Of a DNA stretch of 64,000 nucleotides, positions 35,196 to 46,768 are shown in pieces (position 1 is the first letter of the stretch; every line of letters starts with the position of its first letter). The position numbers and the translations under genes are program-made. The stretch comes from Botrytis cinerea B05.10 (Eukaryota > Ascomycota > Leotiomycetes > Helotiales > Sclerotiniaceae), in assembly GCF_000143535.2 (NCBI RefSeq), contig NC_037315.1:2294001-2358000 (forward strand). Direction: 5' to 3'. A model generated the notes under the pieces. The model had not been told where the DNA came from. It did not search any database and saw only the letters and a list, made by a program, of their open reading frames with translations.

Positions 35196-37139
35196 GTTCT
35201 AATTCACTTGGCCTTCACTTGACCTTTAATGAATGTGAGAATGTTACTTTAATCATGATACCAATTTACAGAGTTATGTTGTGGCATTCTATTTTCATGT
35301 ATAAGAATGACTTTAGTAAGACGTGGAAACGCAAGAGGGAATTTGGATAAGGAGGACAAACCCCCCCCCCCCCCCAAAAACTCTTTCTTGATTCAACTTC
35401 CTTTGTATATGAGCGACATTAATGAAAACTAAAATACATTGAAATGTAAAGTATATTATGAAATCCCCAATCTCTTTGCTCTCTTAGCCACATCCCGCCA
35501 GTGAATAAATGACATTGATATTGCCAGCGTGGAGTCACATAGATGGATGCTATTTGGCTCCCGAAAAGTCTCCATGTGATATAACAACCTAGGTTTAATT
35601 TCCCTGGAATCTCCGAGGAGTGGTCACAATTGGGTGAATAATAAACTTATTAGGCCGTTGCTTTGGCTGGACATAATTGGAATTTGATGGAACATGAAGA
35701 ACAATGGCGTGATCAGTAGGAGCAGGTGACGGTCCATGATCAAGCCAAGAAATGTAGTGAATATAATTACTGATATAAGTGAAATCTGAACGAGGGTGTA
35801 GATCGGCGATGAGGGGTATACAGCCAAGTAGTAGTAGAAATATTAGTCATATTAGTTTAATTAACATCTACCAGAGGCTGAACATGATATATCATCAGTA
35901 GGAGTATTAGGACATATTAAGTCAGAATCCTAAATAGGTAATATAAAGATCCGAATAGCTATACCTTTCTCCGCCATCTGAGGTAAAAATACAGTGATCG
36001 GTGACTACGAAGAACGAAGGAATTATAAAACTTGTGTGCCAAGAAGGAGGATCCGTTTTGTTGACTGTGACGGCAGTCACAAGAGATATTCAAGCATCTA
36101 ATCTGTGGGTAGAGAGAGAAGAGATCTGCGCTTACACAAAAGATATCAAGTCAAAATAAGTAAAGGACATGTATCAAGCATTAAATTCTATGACTATGCT
36201 AAAGTATTTCCCTTCCCTCTTCGCACCCCCTCTCACTCCCACCTATAAGTTGAATCTTATCATCGCAAGATATCAATCTAACTGTTGTGCCGTTTCTCGT
36301 CCCCTTGACTTGCACGCAAAATGCCTTTCCCATACATCCATCGCAACCACTACCATCACCTTTTTCAATACTTTCCGCCCTTAAAACTTCATAGTTGCGA
36401 ATCATAGACATACATTTCCCTCTATCTATTATTGCTAAAGGAGGTTCGTTTTTATAATAGAGAAAGTTTTGTTTGATATATATTCCTCAAGAGTGGAAGT
36501 ATCCGTTGAAAGATTTTTACATGCGCGAATTGGCAAACCCATCATGAAATAATGACCGCAACTGATAGGAAACTTTTGTAAAGGGAGAAGTTTTCAAGGT
36601 CTGAAGAGACGGGACTTCAAGCAAAGTACGAATATTTAGACATGCAGTGTGCATTATGCAAAGTCCTCTTGCATACTCTTGAAGAACAGCTTGAAGGTCT
36701 GCATCGGGACCTTCAAGGAGCTAAAAGTATCTTGCCTTTGCATGGATTGCGAATTGATGCGCACTATTGACAAGAAGTACAAATGCTTCAATGAGCTCAC
36801 AAGTGCTCATGCTATTGAAAATTTAAAAATCAACCTTTGGACTGAGTAAAGTTTTAAAGGCAGGTATGGCAAGTAGAAAGAATTCGATGCTTTTGTTAGA
36901 AGAAAACTATTTGGGAACATAATAGGTATACTGTATGTCTTATGAAATCACAGAGATTGAAGTTCCGCCCTAGGAGAGTTCCGCTGTGGGAGGTAAAGTA
37001 TAGTACTCAAGTTTGCTGTCTCCTATATTTCATATCTGCGTGAACATCCCAATCTCACCCATCTACCTCTCAATTCGAAAACACTCCCTGTCTGTCACAA
37101 ATCATATTTAAGAATCCTATGAGCAATCATCACCGCGTC
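35196..37139. other. Gene-free AT-rich spacer
   Basis: Includes a run of 15 C at 35361-35375 and otherwise AT-rich DNA without a recognisable gene. Short open frames such as the one at 36649-36849 lack family features. Confidence 0.45.
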
Positions 37140-39016
37140 AGAAAATACTAATAGAAATCGCCGTAGGCGTGGCAATGAGGCATCTGGTCCTTCGAGATAT
37201 TTTTGGTGTATATACGGCTCGATCTTATTTTTGGGGCAATCCGGAAAAGAAAAAAGTGATATATATCGATAAAGAAATTATTGGGATCATAGCTAACCTC
37301 GATTCCGTCCTGCGTGATATTCATGGCCCTTTGAGGGAACAATGTCGATTGATCTAGGTCATCGAAACGCAACGGCAGCAGACATACTGGGCTACATTTT
37401 CAACGGAATAAGAATTCCAACGACAGAGAATCATGAAAGATGAACACATTTCTTCTGGGAAGTATTGGAGCGACCTTGGATCACCAGATTCTGGGGTTTT
37501 CAAGAGCTGCTCTTTTCAGTAGACCCGTGGGTGCAGTGTTGGCGACACCGTTTCAGTTGAGAACGTTTCTTCCAGGCTATCGAAAGTTTATCAAACTCGA
37601 CCTACCCTTTCTCCCTGCCATCGGAACCATATCGTGGATTGTTTGCGACGAATGAAAAGCGAAGCAACTTAAGTTAGCTACAAGACGCCCCTATGATAGA
37701 GAATCTGGTCAACCTCTTGACTACTAGAAGAGGACTAGGGACTTCTGATCCTCGCGATATCATCTTTGCACATAAAAGTATCGTGTAGGCCTCACTATAT
37801 CAGGATGATTTTGAGGCAGAGGAGATAGCGATTGAATATTCCAAGAGTGTAGATAAAGCCTTCGTGAGTTTAGCTCGCCACTGCATTAAGACATATCTAG
37901 GCGGAAGATTGGAAGTTTTGCCTTCTAAAGAAACTGCAATGATTGTTGGTGTAAGGGAAAATAACCTGGACTACCTTCATGGGTATCTGACTGGATATTG
38001 AAAGGGTCTCCGCATTCTTACCGATGTTTGTGGGAATTTGAACATATCCGTAGTAGCACTATGTCCCGGATTCGGTCTGAAGTACAAGTAAATGTTTCTT
38101 CAATATTATGTACGTGGCTCAACACATCCTTCGTATGCTCTAGTTGGCGGGCAGGCAGTATTACAAAGGTCTTTCGTGCTTTCACTCTAGTGTAGACTGG
38201 CTGGAAGTTGCTGAAAGCCCATCTTCGTCGTCTACTACAAGGAGTGAGTCCACGCGAAAAGGTCTGCATTCAGGTTCTGACTCGATGTTATAATCACTGG
38301 TGCGATGGTATTGGACCGCTTTACAGTTAGCAACGCCAGAAAATCATCCTCCAAAAACTCTGCACCGCGGCGTCCACAATCACTCATCAATGTTCAAACG
38401 CAGTCACAGAGTGTCTAATAGAGAGGATTGACGAGATCGCCCGAACTGTTTCTCCATACAACATAGTCTCAAAGATGAATGAAGAATTCTTCCACAGCAA
38501 CTAGGAAGCTGCGAGCCTGTTCGTTTCCACAATGAGTGTTATCATATGGGCTCATGCCGTAATTATGAGGATGAAATAGCTCAGATGGCCCTTTCAGAGG
38601 TTCTTTACGACAGAAGGTTTACCACATTTGAAGGCGGAACTCTAATTTTAGTGCCAGTGATGGATATGAGAGGAGATGCTATTTGTTGGCTGAATCCCGA
38701 TCTAATCACCCCTTTTACTCTTCGGCGAAATGTGGAGCCACCTGCGAATATAGAAAACACGATTCAATATCTTTCTCGCCGATCTTTGGGAGATTATGAG
38801 CCTCCGTATTTAGAATATGCCTTTGCGGGAGAATGTCACATCGACACTCCGATTTACAGCCACGGTCAGGAGCCAACTCATCCTGCTGTCAAGAGTCCTT
38901 GTTCGACACAAGACGATTCCTTTGGAGAGAATTCTAGTGTTAATAACCACGATTACTTCGGAGAGGAACCTATTGTTAACAACCACGATACGTTTGAGAT
39001 CTTTCGCGTAAATTGA
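37140..39016 (+). pseudogene. Broken HET-domain (heterokaryon incompatibility) gene
   Basis: Pieces of a HET protein appear in order but in different frames. First comes the N-terminal RSYFWGNPEKKKVIYIDKE...ITANL-like block (frame of 37169), which ends at TAG 37355. Then VLERPWITRFWGFQELL, the R-P-W-x-x-R-x-W-x-x-Q-E motif, in another frame from about 37453, which hits TGA 37558. Then RGLGTSDPRDIIFAHKSIV, interrupted by TAG 37786, followed by AIEYSKSVDKAFVSLARHCI. Last is a C-terminal block in the first frame at 38546-39016 (GDAICWLNPDLITPFTLRR, LEYAFAGECHID). At least two frame changes and three stops make the gene non-functional. Intact members control non-self recognition cell death. Unrecognised introns could explain some breaks, but not the stop inside the DPRD block. 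Confidence 0.75.
38915..38986 (+). repeat. 36-bp tandem duplication in the HET remnant
   Basis: Two adjacent 36-bp units encode DSFGENSSVNNH and DYFGEEPIVNNH. Seven of the twelve residues are identical (D, F, G, E, then V, N, N, H partly counted by eye). It lies near the C-terminal end of the broken HET gene. Confidence 0.7.
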
Positions 39017-39699
39017 TCTATTAATCTGACTGTTTAGAAGCAATACATGGTGAATACCTATACGCAGTGAGAAGATTCAGCGCGGCTACAATAATATGAT
39101 CAAATTAAACTCGCCAATTTCGACTACAACCTTCATAGCCGAAAACTGTGCCTAGGTAGGTATCTCATGCATTCCGTCATTGAGATTCACTCCGGAGTTG
39201 AGAAGGCAGAGATTAAAAGAAGTGCGGGGTGTTTTTAGTGGATACATCGCCTTTTAGCTTGGGATGACAGGAGTGGTGCACTGCGTTATGGATAAAATCA
39301 CCCTCTCACTACTAATTCATGTCTGTGCAGATATTGATCGAGGCCAAGAATTTACCAAAAGGTTTACTAATCCACAATCGAAATAACAAATCAATTTTTT
39401 ATCTAGACTACATCGCTGTACGATCATTAATTGTAAGTCAATTGCTATTTGTCGAGGCTCAGTCATTAAGCGGAAGCGAGAGGAGAGAAACGACTACAGT
39501 ATATACTTCATACATTTCGTCATACATATAGTACAGTTGGGTGAAGAGCCCCCACTCTCAAGTGAATAACTTCAAATTGGCTAGTACAGCCTGCTAAGAA
39601 GCATATAGTCTTGGAAGTTCTCGACCAGCTTCCCAACATCTTCTGAAAACAACTGTCTTCTGATTCTCAAGATAAATACCTCCTACCACCAATTCAAAC
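39017..39699. other. Intergenic, UGT promoter
   Basis: Spacer between the HET remnant and the UGT. GTATATACT near 39500 could act as a TATA element but lies about 200 bp from the start codon. No gene seen. Confidence 0.4.
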
Positions 39700-41273
39700 A
39701 TGGGAACCGCAAACCCCCCTCGAAAAATTCTTTTCCTGACAAATAGCGAGTATGGCCAAAGTAACGTGGTCTTCGCAACTGCCTATGAACTTATCCTCAA
39801 CAACGTAGAGGTTCATATCGCCTCCTTTGAAGCTCCTGCTGTTGCGAAAGAAGTCTCTGATATCATCGATTATGGAAACTTTCGTTCCCCCATTCGAACC
39901 CGCGTTGATGAATTGAATGCTGGCGAGTATGGCCCAATCCCGCCTGGTAGTATCAAAGCAGTTTTTCATCCGATCGATAGTCCGGGCATGGTGGAGAAAC
40001 TCGCGTCAGTGGCTCCTGATCAGGAAGCTATGCGTCATGGGGTTGGATTCCGAGAGGCGTGGAGAATCTATGCTAAGATTCCGAGTGTTTTGTCTTCTTA
40101 TACTCCTGATGAGTATGTGAAGGGTGTTCATTCTTGTGTTGAAATTATCGAGAAGGTTAATCCAGACGGCGTTGTTGTGGAAAAGCTTTGTGCACAGGGC
40201 TTCGATGCTTGTGCTATCTTGGGAAAGAAAACTATGAGTATTACTCCTAATAGTTTCAAAGATACTTTGGCTCAAGCTCAACCGAATGGCTTTGCACTGT
40301 GGGGTGTAGCTGCGTAAGTTTATCCTTTTTCCTTCGTGATCTACAATTGACAATATCGATTAGTGATTGTTCTGGCTATAACTTTCCACTTCCATGGTAT
40401 CTTATTCCATTGAACATTATCCTCATGATTCGTCTCATTATCATCGTCATCACATCTCCAAACATCAAATCTATCGAAGCTGGACGCAAAAATGCAAACA
40501 TTCCCGGCCAATATCCATTCTTTGTTCCGTACTCCAGAGATGTTCATTACTTGCTCCCTACAGGACGAGAGTTTGATCTCAAGCTTCCATACATTCCCGA
40601 GAATGTGACGACCTGTGGACCCCTCACCATACCCTCCTATCCACTCTCTCAAACCGATCCAGAACTTTTAGAATGGCTGAAGAAAAAGCCTACCGTCCTT
40701 ATCAATCTTGGATCACATGTATACGGAAGCAAAGAATTCAACCGCAACATCGCCGCCGCAATCCGCATCCTCCTCTCCAAAAACCCATCCATCCAAGTTC
40801 TCTGGAAGCTCAAGCCTATATCTCCAGGTCCCGATCCCGCCATCACCGAGATCCTCGCACCGATCGCCTCGCAAGTGAAACTCGTACCTTGGCTCAAAGC
40901 AGAACCAATATCTATTCTTCGCTCAGGTCACATCGTCGCATCTGTTCATCACGGCGGCGCGAATTCGTACTACGAAAGCGTTGAGACTGGAACTCCGCAA
41001 TTGGCATTACCGTGTTGGTTTGATACGTATGATTATACGGAGAAGATGGAGTTTTTCGGTATTGGTGTTTGGGGAAGTAAGGGGTGTGCACCTGGTGTTG
41101 AGGGAGGAGAATTGGGAAATGCGTTGATTAAAGTTACGGAAGATAGTTCAATCAAGCAGAAAGCAAAGGAAATGGGAGAGTTGGTTAATAACAAGTATGG
41201 AGGTCGAAGAGATGCTGCGAGGAAGATATTGGAGTTAGTTGAGGGGGAGTTCGGTTTGCAGAAGAAGCTATGA
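39700..41273 (+). CDS. UDP-glycosyltransferase (GT1, GT-B fold)
   Basis: Transfers a sugar from a UDP-sugar to a small lipophilic acceptor, often for detoxification or sterol/lipid modification. Two exons, 39700-40313 and 40364-41273, with a 50-bp intron (GTAAGT...GATTAG), give 507 aa. The N-terminal Rossmann half begins PRKILFLTNSEYGQSNVVFA. The C-terminal donor-binding half carries the GT1 signature: VPWLKAEPISIL, then HHGGANSYYESVETGTPQLA, then LPCWFDTYDYTEKM. The usual final D-Q of the motif reads D-T-Y-D-Y. Just after the intron a strongly hydrophobic stretch (WYLIPLNIILMIRLIIIVI) lies between the two halves and may anchor or dip into a membrane. The acceptor is unknown. Confidence 0.88.
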
Positions 41274-42641
41274 TAGACTCTGTTGGATATTAAAACGAGC
41301 AGTTCTGGAGATTGGAAAGGATAGGTGGAGGGAAGGGAAGGGGACGAAGGTATGGATTGAAGAATCTATATGCACATGTTTGTGTTCGCGGCTGACGCCA
41401 TGCATGATACTACCAGATCTTCCAAATGGAGAGGGGTCTCAGGAAAGCTTTTAAAATCTCAATTTAGCTTTGTTGAACATTCAGGATACCTTTAGGAGGC
41501 AAGATGTACAAAAATACTCATCTCATCTAATCTATTTTTATAAGAAACAGAATTCTCCTCGAAACCTCAATGCAGTGCAAACCGCCACATTCCGACAAAA
41601 GTGTAAATCGTATTCCCACATCGTGAATCTCATCGTACCATCTCACCTCGCACAACACAACATACAACGCACATCTCACCTCGCACACATCCATCATACA
41701 CTCCCTCCTAGCCCAGCCCAGCCCAGCCCAGCCCAATCCACCTCAACCCCCAAACTCCAACCCAACCGACCTTTTTCTTCTGCCACAGAATCGTACAAAT
41801 ACAAATACAAATACAAATACAATTTTTTCCACACCTTCATCTTCATCATCTGATGTCCCCTAGCATCCAAACACGAAGCTTACATATCTCCATGCATATA
41901 TGCATGTATGCAGATCCCCCTCCCCTCCCTCACGTAATCCGATACGAGGCGGAGATCCCGTTTGCCGCCACCGTCACTCAAAGGCGTCCATCATATTCTA
42001 TTGGTGCCTCATGTTTTATTGGCGATTAGCAATTATTAGAGTGGTGAATACAGAAAGAGATCATCTTCAGCAAATAGTCAAATCATTTTCCATAGATCGA
42101 CCAGGATATTCGATATTGCGCGGAGAATTAATAATCTTCACTACCTAGCTAAGGTTACCTATCTATACGAAATAGAATAGTTGGTGACGGCGCTGCGTCG
42201 TCGTTGTGCTTCCCGAGTCGGTGGATGTATTTTTGATGTGCCACGACACGACGCTATGTACACCACCGGGCTTCCGTGCGATGCGGGGTCGAAAGAGCGG
42301 GTGGAGGTACGTTCTAGCGACTCTCGTGTCAGGTCCGAGGAAGAGTTGTGTACATAGATAGGCACAGAAGCTTAGATAGTAAGGTTAGTAAGGTTAACAC
42401 AGGCTTTTCTGTATTTGGGGGTCGATCTCGGGTTGGGAATACGAAGGAGGTGAATGATAGTATGATGGTGTGTTGTTTCCTCTGGGGTTGAAAATAGTAG
42501 CTCGTAATGTTGACAGACATGGACACACATACATACACGAATGAAGCACTGTGACGTTGGAGGGCAGGGAGGGAGTGCAAGGAGTGCAGGCAAGCACGAA
42601 TTGTCTAGAGTCGTGGCGGGAAATACTGAGTGATGATTTGG
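41274..42641. other. Gene-free spacer with short tandem repeats
   Basis: Holds (AGCCC)n at about 41709-41733 and (CAAATA)n at about 41795-41822. The longest open frame (41470-41853) is a product of these repeats and is not supported. No gene. Confidence 0.5.
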
Positions 42642-42650
42642 TATATAAAG
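42642..42650 (+). promoter_or_regulatory. TATA box of the small secreted protein gene
   Basis: TATATAAAG lies 140 bp before the start codon at 42790, in otherwise non-repetitive sequence. Strong TATA boxes are common in inducible secreted-protein genes. Confidence 0.55.
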
Positions 42651-42789
42651 TCTGATGGATGGCGTGGGAGTGGTTTTTATTTTCATCATTCTCATCGTCC
42701 TCATTCCCATTTCCACCAGTTTCGATTCTGTATCACATACATACATATATTAGATTCCTAGATAATCCCAAAGACAACAGACAAGCAAC

Positions 42790-43473
42790 ATGGTATCAAT
42801 CCGTCATCTCGCCATAGCGGCATCGAGTATCCTCAGTTTCGTGTCTGCAGCTCCAACAATCGAGTCGAGACAGGATACCTGGGTTCCGGGTACTTTAAAC
42901 AACACTCGGGAGTTTTATCTTCACATGACTGTTACCGATGGTGATTACACGCATAACGGATGGGTTTGTAAGTAATTTTTCCATCTTTTTCTTTTCCTGC
43001 TCGTTAGATTTCTTACCTTTCCCTTTACCCCCCCCCCTTTTTTTCTTTCCTTTCCACACACAACTAACACCCCCAAAGTAGAAGCCTGGCATACCGGCGC
43101 CGGAACGGCCGATCCTGTCTTCGTAGACTCCTCCAACAACACCGGTACGCGCATGTATTTCAATTCCTCGCAGCTTCAATTCGACGTCTCTCCCTATCCA
43201 TTCAGCATCAATGCATTTCCATCCGATACCAACTATGCACGATGGGAACCGGTGACGATCAGCGCAGGATATGGAAGCGGAAAGTTTGTTAATGAAGGGA
43301 GCGCGGGCTTTCAGGTCGATGAGGAGGAGGCGGATGGTTGGGTGGTTTGTGAGTGGTTTCATGGGTTGAATGCGCCGCAACTCTTTCAGATGATTAAGTA
43401 TTTTGATGCGCCGAATCCGTATGATGTGCCGAGTAGTTGCGCGAGGGTTTTGTTGTTTCCGGTTTGGATTTAG
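42790..43473 (+). CDS. Small secreted protein (DUF7907-like)
   Basis: Secreted 190-aa protein of unknown role. Two exons, 42790-42967 and 43079-43473. The 111-bp intron starts GTAAGT and ends CAAAG after a long C/T tract. The signal peptide is MVSIRHLAIAASSILSFVSA, with cleavage near APTIESRQ. The mature part contains FYLHMTVTDGDYTHNGWVLE and AWHTGAGTADPVFVD, which resembles the FYL...HTGAG pattern of a fungal secreted family I associate with DUF7907. Only two mature cysteines are visible (VVCEWFHG and SSCARV), enough for one disulphide. Three or more NxS/T sequons fit secretion. An effector-like role is possible but not shown. Confidence 0.8.
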
Positions 43474-43486
43474 GGGGGCTGAGAGA

Positions 43487-43565
43487 GGGAGAGAGGAGAA
43501 GGGGAGAGAGGAGAAGGGGAGAGAGGAGAAGGGGAGAGAGGAGAAGGGGAGAGAGGAGAAGGGAG
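43487..43565. repeat. 15-bp purine minisatellite
   Basis: About five tandem copies of GGGGAGAGAGGAGAA on the plus strand, starting 14 bp after the small secreted protein stop codon. It is all purine on one strand, so it could form triplex DNA, and it would be transcribed in the 3' untranslated region. Confidence 0.9.
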
Positions 43566-44847
43566 TGGAGGGGGTGATGGAGAAATAGTTGTTGTGGTGG
43601 ATGGATTGATAGTGTGAGAAGGAGAAGGGGTCGGTAGTATGGTGAGCTTTGGAACAGGATAATGTGGTGATGTTAGATGGACTGCATGGTGCTTCTTAGG
43701 GAACTGGTAGATGAAAGCGATTGGGTCAGGTGATTTAGAAGTAATAATAGTTTGTTGAGCCGGGAGTGTTCTTGAGTATTTTCTTCTGAATGATTTACCA
43801 CATCATTATTTGAATCGGGAGTCACATGTTGTGCAGAAGCTATCGGATCATCTGGGGAAGAGTCTAGACGTCACGTTACTAGTCCATTCTTCTATCCCTC
43901 TTCGCAAGCCACACCCGTTGCCGAGGGACAGTGACTATTATTAGAAAATTCTCCATGTGCCGATATGCTATGAGATCTTTGATCTAAAATAACACAACGT
44001 CAGTAATCCAAATCTTTAATCGTCTTCTCGGTACAGTCAAATCACGTTTCAAATCAGTCGATCTCCCAGAATTTGCACAGACAATGACGTCCATCCACAA
44101 GACATCATTGCCTGTGCATTAGTGGCAGCGGCTTGTAAAATAAGCATATGTAAATCAAAAAAAGCTTAGTTGATTGTTTCATGTTTAATAGTACATGTGG
44201 ACTTTTATCCCTCGCGAGATATCTCCATGATAGCTTGTATGGATTATTCTCCGTAGGATTGAGCAGCTTACATGATAGAAGGCATTCTGCGCACAATAGA
44301 TCCCGATTGAGAACCGCAATTAAGATTCCCATCGTTGAAAAAGAAAAACACAATTGAGATTTTGCTCCGGATGTCTGTGCGAAATCTTGTCATTCTTGTA
44401 TCATCGTCTCCCGTCCCGCTTAGTGTCTCTCTCAAACACCCATTGTTGCCGAATGTCCCTCAACCCCGCAACAGCCTTTCCATATTTCCAGACATCATCG
44501 TCATTTACGTTTTGCGTAAATACCCCTTTGAGGGAAGGACCTTATAGCCATGGCCTATGCATTAACTTTCCTTTCTCAACATTGATAAATCTCTTCGATT
44601 GATGAAACCTGGACTTCTGAAAGCCGAGATGTATGCCAAGAATGAAGATTGCAACAAGAGAAAAGAAACTTTCAAGCTTTGTAGATGGAGTGGACAATGC
44701 GCGTGCCGCGGAAGGGAAGGAGAACGGAGAAAGGTGACATACTCGGGAACCATATCGTTGTCCGGAAATCATATAACGTCTTCTAATCTCCCATTCAAAG
44801 GTCATTATCCTGACATATAATACAAGTAATACATCGACATAAACAAA
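43566..44847. other. Intergenic, no gene seen
   Basis: About 1.3 kb between the secreted protein and the aquaporin. Open frames on both strands are short and have no family features. It should contain the aquaporin promoter; no clear element found. Confidence 0.4.
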
Positions 44848-46330
44848 ATGACTATGAGAAGTCCGCTAACAAACGATCATCCCCAACCATTACGAGCAAG
44901 TCCTCTGTCAGAACATGATGACGAAATTCAAATCCGTCTTGATGACAGTCGATATCGTAGTTTTCCACCACCAAGAAGAGTGGTGCAACGAAACACTCCT
45001 GCGCCAATCCAATTACAAGATTTCGAATTTCCTAAGCAATCACACGATATCCCGGGGCATTACCCAATGATTGATGAAATATATCCTGACGTACATCCAT
45101 ACAGAACAAGTGAAGATGGATTTGTCAGTTTAACGAATGGAGATAACATGGCACAGAATAAGAGAGCCAGTAGAAGCCGACCATGGATGCAGAATTTGCA
45201 GACACAGGATAGAATACAAAGATACAAAAAAAGAAGGCCAGCAACAAAATGGATGAAATGGATGAATAGTGATTGGAAGAATCGTAAGTAATTACAAAAT
45301 TATATTTGAGACCTTTCACTAACCGTCTTAGATATTGTTGCTGTGATTGGCGAGTTGATTGGAACGTCACTTTTTCTTTTCTTTGGCTACGCGGGTATTG
45401 AAGTTGCAAAACTTCAAGGGCGTGAACCACCAGATCTTGAAGTCTTATTCTATATATCCGCAACTTTCGGAGCCAGTCTTATGGTTACTGCATGGATATT
45501 TTTTCGTATCAGTGGAGGGTTGTTTAATCCAGCCGTAAGTTGACATGAATTTTGAGTAATCTTCAAGCTAACAATGATAGGTAACTTTAGCACTTGCCAT
45601 ACTCAAAGCAGTGTCACCAATTCGTGCTTTTCTTCTTGTCATCACACAACTTGGCGCTTCGTGTTTAGCTGCTATTCTCGTGCAAGAAATATTTCCAAAG
45701 CAGCTTGATGTTGCCACCACACTTGGGAGCGGCACTTCCATGGGTCAAGGATTCGTCATCGAAGCTATCACTACAGCAGCTTTAATCTTTACTATTATAA
45801 TGTTAGCTGTTGAAAAACACAAAGCTACATTTGTTGCTCCCATCGGAATTGGCCTTGCCCTTTTTGTTGCGCACATGGTAGCTGTTCCATTCACTGGAGC
45901 ATCTCTAAATCCAGCTCGTAGTTTTGGTCCATCGGCCATTGTATGGAACTTTCCTCGAGAACATTGGATTTACTGGGTTGGACCAATTTTAGGCGCAGGG
46001 TTGGCAGTGCTTTTTTTCAGATTGATCAAGCTGATGGAATACGAAATGGCGAATCCTGGACAGGATGGAGATCCAGAAAACGATCCAACACAGAATCCTG
46101 AACTTGATGTTGCACAAAACGCTCATGAAAGAGAGGAAGAAGTCCTTGGTCTCAGTAATGGAAAGTCTTGGTATAGAGATGACTCTAGCAGTGGATCAAT
46201 GAGGAGGAAAGAATCGGTCAACAGTTTTACCGGAGGTAGAAGATCCATGGATCGAAGGGGGGACATATTTAGAAGATTAGATGATGTGGAAGCTCAATGG
46301 CGAAGGCAACAATACAGGAATGTTGTATGA
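44848..46330 (+). CDS. Aquaporin (MIP family water channel)
   Basis: Six-helix membrane channel. Three exons, 44848-45283, 45332-45534 and 45581-46330, give 462 aa. Exon 1 encodes a 145-residue hydrophilic N-terminal tail rich in Pro, Arg and Asp. The channel core starts at VAVIGELIGTSLFLFFGYAG. The first NPA motif (GGLFNPAV) is split exactly by intron 2 after NPA at residues 211-213. The second is NPARS at 323-327. Ser rather than Asp after NPAR favours an orthodox water channel over an aquaglyceroporin, which usually has NPARD. A ~110-residue acidic then basic C-terminal tail follows. Long N- and C-tails are common in filamentous-fungal aquaporins. Confidence 0.93.
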
Positions 46331-46768
46331 ATGATTTATTTGCAGATGTATTGATCCATTTTGCAATAGAGGTAGAACAATAAGACTGGGCACTCGCCCC
46401 CTCGCAACCAGGTTTCGCTTAGATAGATAGTAGATATTTGACTGACACCAAACGTCGATATCAATGTAAACAACTATGAGTGTTGACTTCTCTCGAAGAG
46501 CTCATGATGTCCTGCGTGAGATAGCCATGATAGTCGTATGAAACCCGATGCATACACAATGGATGCTGGAGTAAAAAAAAAATGCACCCAGTCCAGTTTA
46601 AAGTCCCCACGGCGCCTCGACCACCCGTGGACCACCAAACTGCATTGATGGTACGAATGCACGGCCGGAAAAAAAATCCATCTCGAAATGCTTCATGTGC
46701 AAACTTCCTGCAAAGAAATCATCAACTCTTTTCACATTTACAAATATTCACACTTTGCAGTCGCAAAC
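46331..46768. other. Intergenic, YTM1 promoter
   Basis: 438 bp between aquaporin and YTM1. No clear TATA box or gene. Confidence 0.4.

Noticed and set aside
41470..41853. 127-codon open frame on the plus strand
   Set aside because: Its composition comes from AGCCC and CAAATA tandem repeats; no start context, domain or splice support.
42372..42746. 124-codon open frame on the minus strand before the small secreted protein
   Set aside because: Low-complexity His/Pro/Thr content, overlaps the promoter and TATA box of the secreted-protein gene, no family features.
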